DNA of 19,582 nt from an uncultured Clostridia bacterium (GTDB lineage: Bacteria > Bacillota > Clostridia > Oscillospirales > Ruminococcaceae): the NCBI GenBank assembly GCA_947176675.1, contig CAMWRN010000014.1, forward strand, positions 1-19,582. The letters are read 5' to 3'. Both the position numbers and the translations under genes were made by a program. Below, one piece after another: positions 14,612 through 19,582 of this stretch. Under the pieces are notes generated by a model. It made no database searches. It was not told the origin of the DNA and saw only the letters and a program-made list of their open reading frames with translations. Position 1 is the first letter of the stretch. Every line of letters begins with the position of its first letter.

Positions 14612-16833
14612 TATTTGCTCCTTTCTGAAGTAACTGCTGGAGCAGCCTTTTCAGCCTTGTCCTTTTTATCGGCGTTGATTTTCTCAATAGCCTTTTTGGC
14701 GGCTGCCTTGATTTCGGAAAGCGTTTGTCCCTTTTCAGACTTCCTGTCGGCAGATTTAAGGGATTTTTCAAGACTGCTTTTAAGTCCCTCTGCCTGTTTT
14801 TCGGTAACGCCGAATTTTTCACATATCTTATCGGTATTAAGATTATTTTTATCCACTGTCATTTTTTCGCTGCCCCTGCTTATTGATACATAATCGGACG
14901 TAATTCGTGATACTTCAAATCCGTCTTTTGTTGTTACAGACGGAGCAGGAGAGATAATGCCTTTATTTTCTATGCAGCTTATTATTTCTGCTGTAGAAGC
15001 AGCGTCCTTAATACCAAAATTATTTTTTAATACCGCTTCAATTTCGCTGCGGCTTGTGCCGTTTTCAATTTCAAGATATTTAAAGGCGGCTTCGTTCCCA
15101 TTTACTTCGGGCTTTATAAGCGTAATTCCGTTATTGTCTGCAACATACTGACATTGCGCCGCTTCTGCGTTGGTAGTCTCTAAGTTATGAACTTGTATGC
15201 TTTCACGTTCAAGCTTCGCGCCGCCTTTATCATACGACTTCTGTACCTCGGAGACAACTGCGGATATTTGAAGCTTGTCATATCCCATATCTTCTAAAGC
15301 TTCTCTAAGCCTGTTCTCGTTTGCAGTTACAATTATATATTGATTGGTATTTTTATCAAGTACACAGCATTTTTGACCGAGAGTATCCTTTAATCCTGCT
15401 GCCATTACACTGTTGCTGATTTTTTCCGCAAGCTGATACTGCTTGATCGTATCGTTTTTTATATCGGTAAATTCAACAGCAGATTTTGCAGGAGTATAAT
15501 TAAATATGTCCTTATATTCCTGCGGAAGTGACTTGCTAATATCAGCAAGCATTTTTTCAGCGGCATATCCCGAAAAGCCTTGCTCCGCTAAGTCTCTGCG
15601 TATTGTATCTGCACTTTCAATGCCTATGCTTATAAGCTTATTTTCCTTTGAATTAAACAGCTCTATGCGTTCAAGGGAATCATTGTGATAATGCGATATA
15701 TCAGTATCTTTATTTGCATTTTTGCTTTTGGTGTTGTAGGCTGCCGCAAGTTCTCTGCCCGAACGCATTGACTTGACCATTCCGTTTTGGTCGTATATCT
15801 GATATGCTTTTTCAAAATCAAGCTTTGTGCCTATCGTTTTACCGCCGTCCAAAATCTGAGCTTCGGATTTCGGAATCTTTATGTAATCCTGTCCGCCCGT
15901 ATTAGGTACTTTTGTAAAATATTCGTTTTCATTTTCAGCTTCAAGCAGCTTTTCTTTGTTGACGGTAATACCGCTGTCAACAACGGTTATCAAATAATCC
16001 TCAACTGACTTTAACGCTTCGCCCTGCTTGCCTATACATTCATTTATTTTTTCCGAAAGCTCCTGCGGAAAACGTACTGCCGTAGTTCCGTTTTCATCTT
16101 TTACAAATGAAATTTTTTCATCAGACAAAGCAGCGGCAATATATTCAGCTTGTTCGGGAGTAACTTTCTGTATCTTATCATTGAGCTTATCAATATACGC
16201 AAATGGCAGTGTTTGATTGAACGTGTCTATATCAATGTTCTGCATTGTTTCTTTGAGCTGCTCAACCTCCTGCATTGCCTCTCGATACTGCCCGTCATAT
16301 TCGCTGGGCACTATATTCATATAGCTGCCGTCTTTGGTCTGAAAGGTATAAACAGGAATATCGTGATAATCCAATACACTTTTTACCAGACCTATATCAC
16401 TTTCGGGGACAAGCTCCGTTCCGTCCTTAACTGTTAGAGAAGCGACATTATTGTTTAGCTGCTCCTTTATGGACTGCTGCAATGCGTCGTTGAATTGATT
16501 ATAATAACTTTCGGGAACAACAATAGTAGCTGTTTTTCCCTCGTCCTCCATTACCCAGTATTTCGCACCGAGCTTCATTGCATAATCTTTTATGCTGTCA
16601 AGCTTATCAGTGGGTACAGAAACTGTCCGCATTTTCTCGCCCGTTTTAAGCAGCTTGTTGTATTCTGCCGTTTTCATTTCTCCGTATCTTATCTTTGGAG
16701 CTGCGGAATCTTTTTGCGGTGATCTATCTGCATATCTTAGCCGTTCATTTCTCATTCTGATAATTTCAAGTATTATCTGCAATAACTTATTCATCATTGC
16801 AGTGGTGGAATTTACTGCGTCCTCTCCAATCAT
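14611..16833 (-). CDS. Long PcfB/DUF3801-type protein, coupling-protein partner
   Basis: 740 residues, soluble. The first 120 residues match the PcfB/DUF3801 plan: an N-terminal helix (DAVNSTTAMMNKLLQIILEI), a linker with the KLLKTGEKM segment, then the module VSVPTDKLDSIKDYAMKLGA...ATIVVP...FNDAL. Family members are usually about 150-250 residues, and this one is three to five times longer. At least three later stretches repeat the same strand-helix pattern with a variable core: about 142-190 (ESDIGLVKSVLDY...NIVPSEYDGQYREAM), 224-268 (TPEQAEYIAAALSD...VRFPQELSEKI) and 467-515. The last 90 residues are Lys/Ala/Ser-rich and probably extended helix. PcfB of Enterococcus pCF10 links the relaxosome to the coupling ATPase, and here the gene overlaps the coupling-protein gene by one base. 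The start ATG at 16833 has AAAGGA 10 bases upstream. Confidence 0.88.
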   Translation of the reverse strand: MIGEDAVNSTTAMMNKLLQIILEIIRMRNERLRYADRSPQKDSAAPKIRYGEMKTAEYNKLLKTGEKMRTVSVPTDKLDSIKDYAMKLGAKYWVMEDEGKTATIVVPESYYNQFNDALQQSIKEQLNNNVASLTVKDGTELVPESDIGLVKSVLDYHDIPVYTFQTKDGSYMNIVPSEYDGQYREAMQEVEQLKETMQNIDIDTFNQTLPFAYIDKLNDKIQKVTPEQAEYIAAALSDEKISFVKDENGTTAVRFPQELSEKINECIGKQGEALKSVEDYLITVVDSGITVNKEKLLEAENENEYFTKVPNTGGQDYIKIPKSEAQILDGGKTIGTKLDFEKAYQIYDQNGMVKSMRSGRELAAAYNTKSKNANKDTDISHYHNDSLERIELFNSKENKLISIGIESADTIRRDLAEQGFSGYAAEKMLADISKSLPQEYKDIFNYTPAKSAVEFTDIKNDTIKQYQLAEKISNSVMAAGLKDTLGQKCCVLDKNTNQYIIVTANENRLREALEDMGYDKLQISAVVSEVQKSYDKGGAKLERESIQVHNLETTNAEAAQCQYVADNNGITLIKPEVNGNEAAFKYLEIENGTSRSEIEAVLKNNFGIKDAASTAEIISCIENKGIISPAPSVTTKDGFEVSRITSDYVSISRGSEKMTVDKNNLNTDKICEKFGVTEKQAEGLKSSLEKSLKSADRKSEKGQTLSEIKAAAKKAIEKINADKKDKAEKAAPAVTSERSK

Positions 16834-16851
16834 TTAAATTCATTCCTTTCC

Positions 16852-16868
16852 ATTCCCCAACGGGGAAT
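16852..16868. repeat. Dispersed palindrome copy 6
   Basis: ATTCCCCAACGGGGAAT, an imperfect copy (centre AAC instead of ANT). It lies just upstream of the ribosome binding site (16844-16849) of the PcfB-like gene and next to copy 7. Confidence 0.78.
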
Positions 16869-16869
16869 T

Positions 16870-16886
16870 TTTCCCCAGTGGGGAAT
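16870..16886. repeat. Dispersed palindrome copy 7
   Basis: It contains a perfect TTCCCCAGTGGGGAA (16871-16885) touching the TAA stop (16886-16888) of the lipoprotein gene. With copy 6 it forms a tandem pair. The right half of one and left half of the next can also pair with each other (GGGGAA, AAA loop, TTCCCC), so alternative hairpins are possible in the messenger. Confidence 0.85.
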
Positions 16887-17854
16887 TATTTTTTATTTTC
16901 TGCTTGTTCGTTTATATATGGCATTATGTCTATAATATCCTCATCTGTACAGCCGTAAGCATATGGAGAAGTATTTATCATTGCGGTTATACCTATATCT
17001 GCTTCCGCAGCTTCGCTCCAAGCGTTTGAAAGCGTAAGTGGAATTACCGTCCTTATTCCTATACCGTTTACAGAAAATGCAGGAGACTTTTCCGCTTCGG
17101 AATATGCGCTGTAAAGAGGAGTTATTTCAGTAAATGCTTGAAGGTTATCCCTGCGCCGAATTACCAAAGTGCTTGTAACTGCACTTTGATATGTACACAT
17201 TCCCTCTGCATTATCGACAATGAGCAAATGGGTACTCATAATAATATTTCTTTTTTCTCCGTTGTACGCTCCGAAAATTTTCTGTTCATCATCGGAGTAC
17301 GTTGCAGTATTTTTTTCATGTTTAGAGCCGTAATCCACCGACACGGGATTGTAACCCCAGTTATAGTAAAGCTGTGCAGGACTCACCGAAAGCTTGTCGC
17401 AAAGCTTTTCTACATCGGTATTATTATTCTCTGCAAACACCTCAAGCAGCATATACGGATTCAGCCGTATGAGGTAATATTCTTTATCGTCAATATCTTT
17501 ATTGATGTTGATTTCATCATTATAAAAGACTTCCCACATTTCGGGATTGAGAAAATAATCCTTGTCAAGTCCTAAACTTCTTGCGTAATACTGATAATCG
17601 GTCATATCCGAAAATGTTTCGCTGTCCGTCATATCTTCAATGAACCAATCAATAGCTATTTTGTCGCTGTCCGAATATTCAATCTCTGGAGCAGGAGGTT
17701 CTGTAACAACTGTTGTTTCACTTTCTGATACAACGGGTTCTCCCTCGCTTAATACAGATGTAACATCTTCCGAAACCGGAGATTTATGCTGACAGCCTGT
17801 TACCGTAAGCATAATTGCCGCGGCTGCAAGGATACTGATTTTTTTATTTTTCAT
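16886..17854 (-). CDS. Lipoprotein of unknown function, second in the region
   Basis: 322 residues. A lipoprotein signal (MKNKKISILAAAAIMLTVTGC) puts the lipidated cysteine at position 21. A Ser/Thr/Val/Glu-rich linker runs from about 22 to 55 (SESETTVVTEPPAP), as in many Ruminococcus surface lipoproteins. The globular part (about 60-320) is acidic and includes a segment SVSPAQLYYNWGYNPVSVDY and a domain ending in ADIGITAMINTSPYAYG. I do not recognise the family. The ATG at 17854 follows AAGGA at an 11-base spacing. It has its own promoter (17888-17896) and precedes the PcfB-like gene without a terminator, so the coupling genes probably share its transcript. A lipoprotein at the head of a conjugation operon could act in surface recognition, exclusion or envelope assembly; this is context only. 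Confidence 0.86.
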   Translation of the reverse strand: MKNKKISILAAAAIMLTVTGCQHKSPVSEDVTSVLSEGEPVVSESETTVVTEPPAPEIEYSDSDKIAIDWFIEDMTDSETFSDMTDYQYYARSLGLDKDYFLNPEMWEVFYNDEININKDIDDKEYYLIRLNPYMLLEVFAENNNTDVEKLCDKLSVSPAQLYYNWGYNPVSVDYGSKHEKNTATYSDDEQKIFGAYNGEKRNIIMSTHLLIVDNAEGMCTYQSAVTSTLVIRRRDNLQAFTEITPLYSAYSEAEKSPAFSVNGIGIRTVIPLTLSNAWSEAAEADIGITAMINTSPYAYGCTDEDIIDIMPYINEQAENKK

Positions 17855-17887
17855 AAGACGTACTTTCCTTTCTGTTTTGTTACTTAT

Positions 17888-17896
17888 ATTATACCA
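17888..17896 (-). promoter_or_regulatory. Extended -10 promoter of the lipoprotein-PcfB-VirD4 operon
   Basis: On the minus strand TGGTATAAT gives a perfect -10 hexamer with the TGn extension, about 34 bases upstream of the ATG at 17854. No good -35 hexamer is present at 16-18 bases; an inverted repeat occupies that position. The expected start is near 17881. Confidence 0.72.
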
Positions 17897-17902
17897 TATT
17901 CA

Positions 17903-17924
17903 ATTTTTGAAGTATTTCAAAAAT
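17903..17924. promoter_or_regulatory. Operator-like inverted repeat over the -35 region
   Basis: ATTTTTGAA (17903-17911), spacer GTAT, TTCAAAAAT (17916-17924): nine-base perfect arms centred about 32 bases upstream of the predicted start of the lipoprotein operon. A regulator dimer bound here would block or replace -35 contacts. The regulator is not identified. Confidence 0.55.
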
Positions 17925-17927
17925 GCT

Positions 17928-18027
17928 TTGAATAAAATTTCATAAAATTCAATGGTTTTACACAGTTTTCAATATTTTTCAATAAAATTACACATTTTTC
18001 AATGGTTTTTTGGTAAATTATGGTGTA
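17928..18027. repeat. Array of ten 10-bp blocks, each beginning TT
   Basis: From 17928 every tenth base starts a TT block: TTGAATAAAA, TTTCATAAAA, TTCAATGGTT, TTACACAGTT, TTCAATATTT, TTCAATAAAA, TTACACATTT, TTCAATGGTT, TTTTGGTAAA, TTATGGTGTA. TTCAAT itself recurs at 17948, 17968, 17978 and 17998, and TTACACA at 17958 and 17988 (30 apart). The spacing equals about one helical turn, so the DNA may be curved or bear same-face protein sites. It lies between the promoter of one lipoprotein operon and the terminator of the other. The rest of the 281-base gap holds only those elements. Confidence 0.65.
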
Positions 18028-18085
18028 ACTTCTAAATATTAAATGTGCTTAAATTCTTTCTAAACTTTTAATGAACAAAGCAAAC

Positions 18086-18113
18086 AAAAAAACTGCCATG
18101 CAATGCACAGCAG
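18086..18113 (-). terminator. Intrinsic terminator of the first lipoprotein gene
   Basis: On the minus strand CTGCTGTGC pairs with GCATGGCAG around a three-base loop (18093-18113), nine pairs including two G-T wobbles. It is followed by seven T residues. It lies 23 bases after the stop codon of the lipoprotein gene, making that gene a single-gene transcript. Confidence 0.9.
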
Positions 18114-18135
18114 CTAAATACGTTAAAATATTATC

Positions 18136-19107
18136 CTATTTTATTTCTACATCATAAATTTCATGATTAGAAATATTGCTGTTAATTGTTTTATAGCATT
18201 CGTCAAAATTATCGTACCCCATTCTTTCAAGATACTTATGTACTGTTGTCTCTGACATAAACTTACTGCCATTTGCCCTCGTAAAAGCTTCGGGGTTAGT
18301 TTTTACAACATTTGAATCCTTTTCAACAAATACATTCTTTGTTTGTTCGCTGATTATACAATACAATTCTTTCTTATCTCCGACGGCATATTGGGAATTA
18401 GGGTCAAGCATAAGCATATCTTCTATTTTTTCACCTAATAAAGTAACCTTGTAAAATACGGTATATTCGTTTGAAGCTTTATTAGAACTCGTTATTTCCA
18501 ATTTCCCACATATAGGTTCAAAATCAGCAGAAAGAATTTTCCACTCTGACAAATCTGTTTGTCCGTCAATATAATGCGTGGTAAAAGTATTTCCTACATC
18601 AAAATTTCTAATATTTGATTCAGCAGTAGTAGCTTCTTTATTAAACATACTTTCCTCTAAAGCTTTATTGCACTCAGAAAAATCATATCCGTCTGCTGAA
18701 AGAATAACCCCCCACAAACCGTTAACGGTATATTCATGTTCCTTTTTCTTGAAAAACACATTTGCGTTTTCCGCTCTAAGATCGCTGTAATCAAGCTTTA
18801 CGACTGCTGTATCTCCGTTCTTGTATTTGCCGTTCCTGTCAACTTTAAATTCAACGTCGTATTTTATGAAGTCGTTATCACCAGTGTATTCGCATATAAT
18901 TTCTCCTGAGCCGTTTTCTCCCTCAAAAGTAACATTAAGCTCACTGAATACATCAATAACAGTTGTCTCGCCGCCCTTTTCTTCGGCTTTTGAAGCGGTA
19001 GTTTCTCTTGAAACAGTCCCCGTATCGTCTTGTTTTTTATCACAAGCAGACATTGTCAGCATACAGCACAACGCAGTAATAATAGGTATAATTTTTTTGT
19101 TTTTCAT
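18136..19107 (-). CDS. Lipoprotein of unknown function, monocistronic
   Basis: 323 residues from the ATG at 19107, which has GGAGG 8 bases upstream. The ATG two codons earlier is only 2 bases from that site and is rejected. The signal MKNKKIIPIITALCCMLTMS is followed by AC, with Cys22 the lipidation site, and then a short Thr/Lys/Glu linker. The globular part has an Ig-like beta pattern: VTFEGENGSGEI at about 65, and FKVDRNGKYKNGDTAVVKLDY at about 95-115 with the NGDT turn seen in many Firmicute lipoproteins. A second beta-rich half (about 200-280) has the comparable turn YAVGDKKELYCII. The C-terminus is helical (HKYLERMGYDNFDECYKTI). It is bracketed by a consensus promoter and a strong terminator, so it is controlled on its own. 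It could be cargo or an exclusion-type surface protein; no family was recognised. Confidence 0.87.
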   Translation of the reverse strand: MKNKKIIPIITALCCMLTMSACDKKQDDTGTVSRETTASKAEEKGGETTVIDVFSELNVTFEGENGSGEIICEYTGDNDFIKYDVEFKVDRNGKYKNGDTAVVKLDYSDLRAENANVFFKKKEHEYTVNGLWGVILSADGYDFSECNKALEESMFNKEATTAESNIRNFDVGNTFTTHYIDGQTDLSEWKILSADFEPICGKLEITSSNKASNEYTVFYKVTLLGEKIEDMLMLDPNSQYAVGDKKELYCIISEQTKNVFVEKDSNVVKTNPEAFTRANGSKFMSETTVHKYLERMGYDNFDECYKTINSNISNHEIYDVEIK

Positions 19108-19136
19108 TTCCATAACCTCCAATAAAATTTGACAAT

Positions 19137-19165
19137 ATTATACCACAAACACGCGTTTGTGTCAA
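19137..19165 (-). promoter_or_regulatory. Perfect sigma-A promoter of the first lipoprotein gene
   Basis: On the minus strand TTGACA (19160-19165) and TATAAT (19137-19142) match consensus exactly and are 17 bases apart. The start would be near 19130, giving a leader of about 23 bases with GGAGG in it. Such an ideal promoter usually needs a repressor, and the spacer contains a dyad. Confidence 0.92.
19144..19161. promoter_or_regulatory. Operator-like dyad within the promoter spacer
   Basis: On the minus strand CACAAAC, four central bases (GCGT), GTTTGTG: seven-base perfect arms filling the space between -35 and -10 and overlapping the last bases of the -35 box. This is a classic position for a repressor operator. 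The regulator gene is not in the window. Confidence 0.7.
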
Positions 19166-19208
19166 GTATAACTGCTAATTATCAGCATTTAATTTGTTTT
19201 CGCCTATG

Positions 19209-19227
19209 AATTCCCTAGTGGGAAATT
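19209..19227. repeat. Dispersed palindrome copy 8 (degenerate)
   Basis: AATTCCCTAGTGGGAAATT keeps the TTCCC...TGGGAA arms but has lost one C-G pair and has a shifted outer arm. It directly abuts the stop codon (19228-19230) of the Cys-rich protein gene, the same placement as copies 1, 4 and 7. Confidence 0.65.
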
Positions 19228-19464
19228 TTAATTTCCATGTTCATTAAACACACATTTTAAACAATTATCCGAATCAGCTTCGCACATATCACATTCGCCA
19301 AAGGTGCGGCAGAGTTGTCCGCACCTTTTATGACATTCCATAGAATTTTTACATTTAAAATAACATTCTCCGTAAGATTCCTTAGCCGCCTTGATTACCT
19401 TTGGAAACATATCACGAATATAACCGAAACATATCGCTAAAGCTATTAACCAAAAAAGCTTCAT
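19228..19464 (-). CDS. Cys-rich membrane-anchored microprotein
   Basis: 78 residues from the ATG at 19464, which has GGAGG 7 bases upstream; a TTG two codons earlier is in frame but worse placed. The N-terminus (MKLFWLIALAICFGYI) is a short hydrophobic anchor or uncleaved signal. The rest carries nine cysteines in 38 residues at 34, 38, 44, 48, 52, 58, 61, 68 and 71, spaced as CxxxC, CxxxC, CxxxC, CxxC and CxxC, with a His at 45. This spacing suggests metal binding, or a disulfide-knotted domain if outside. I know no family that fits. Its start is two bases after the stop of the upstream gene, so the two are coupled. It could be a metal-dependent regulator, an envelope protein or a small accessory protein. 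Confidence 0.78.
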   Translation of the reverse strand: MKLFWLIALAICFGYIRDMFPKVIKAAKESYGECYFKCKNSMECHKRCGQLCRTFGECDMCEADSDNCLKCVFNEHGN

Positions 19465-19466
19465 AG

Positions 19467-19582
19467 TCAATCCTCCAAATCTATTTTTTCAAGCATTTCT
19501 TCAACAGCCTTTATGCCGAGTATATTTTCGGCAGTAGATCTGTCGTTCATCAGCTCTGTAAGCTCCGCAACAGTATTTATAC
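19467..19582 (-). CDS. C-terminal end of an unidentified gene, cut by the window
   Basis: Only the last 37 codons and the TGA are present. The peptide is helical and acidic (AELTELMNDRSTAENILG, then KAVEEMLEKIDLED). The open frame runs off the right edge. The stop at 19467-19469 lies two bases before the start of the Cys-rich gene, and the latter's GGAGG is inside this coding end. The family cannot be told from this fragment; the amphipathic pattern would suit a short accessory protein or the C-terminal helix of a larger one. Confidence 0.7.
   Translation of the reverse strand, partial: INTVAELTELMNDRSTAENILGIKAVEEMLEKIDLED

Noticed and set aside
17928..18027. CRISPR-like array
   Set aside because: The units are only 10 bases, variable, with no repeat-spacer alternation and no cas genes nearby. 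A phased AT array fits better.
19111..19113. Earlier ATG (giving MEMKNKK) as start of the first lipoprotein
   Set aside because: It is only two bases from GGAGG, too close. The next ATG at 19107 has an 8-base spacing and gives a standard signal peptide start.
19189..19200. Terminator after the Cys-rich gene (TGCT...AGCA near 19170-19190)
   Set aside because: The stem is only four to five pairs and lacks a T-run. Transcription might continue into the lipoprotein gene.
1..19582. Relaxase, oriT, integrase or attachment site
   Set aside because: No HUH or MobA/VirD2 motif, recombinase motif or flanking direct repeat was seen. These parts of the element are assumed to lie outside.

Overview
The window reads as the mating-pair-formation and coupling section of an integrative conjugative element from a low-GC gut Clostridium-group bacterium, probably Oscillospiraceae/Ruminococcus-like. 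This placement is an inference. It rests on AT-rich sequence, strong GGAGG ribosome binding sites, Ser/Thr-rich lipoprotein linkers, a BspA-type leucine-rich repeat and a Tn1549/CTn-like order of transfer genes. Almost every gene is on the minus strand, so the region is transcribed from right to left.

Right part (about 19582 to 16886). The 3' end of an unidentified gene is followed by a Cys-rich membrane microprotein. Next is a lipoprotein with a perfect consensus promoter (an operator-like dyad fills its spacer) and its own terminator. After an AT-rich control region built of 10-bp phased blocks comes a second lipoprotein with an extended -10 promoter and a dyad over the -35 region.

Middle (16833 to 11744). 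A long PcfB/DUF3801-type protein overlaps by one base a VirD4-type coupling ATPase that carries an inserted leucine-rich-repeat domain. A 57-residue protein and a strong intrinsic terminator follow.

Left part (11677 to 151). A VirB2/Maff2-like small membrane protein, VirB6/TrbL-like channel protein, PrgI-family protein, VirB4-type ATPase (with an unusual N-terminal Ser/Thr-rich tail and membrane anchor), CD1108-like membrane protein, a two-helix small protein, topoisomerase III with duplicated zinc ribbons, and two unrecognised proteins form one tightly spaced operon. At the far left a strong plus-strand promoter drives a putative 70-nt structured RNA convergent with this operon.

Together the genes would build the DNA-translocation channel (VirB2/B6/PrgI/VirB4), bring DNA to it (PcfB/VirD4) and process the DNA (TopB). 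No relaxase, integrase, oriT or recognisable peptidoglycan hydrolase is visible in the window; those would have to lie outside it.

The most striking signals are: (1) eight copies of a short palindrome, core TTCCCCANTGGGGAA, abutting stop codons or lying in frame inside topB and the coupling-protein gene; (2) a BspA-like leucine-rich repeat spliced into the coupling ATPase just after one such palindrome; (3) the convergent small RNA; and (4) the helically phased TT array between the two lipoprotein genes.
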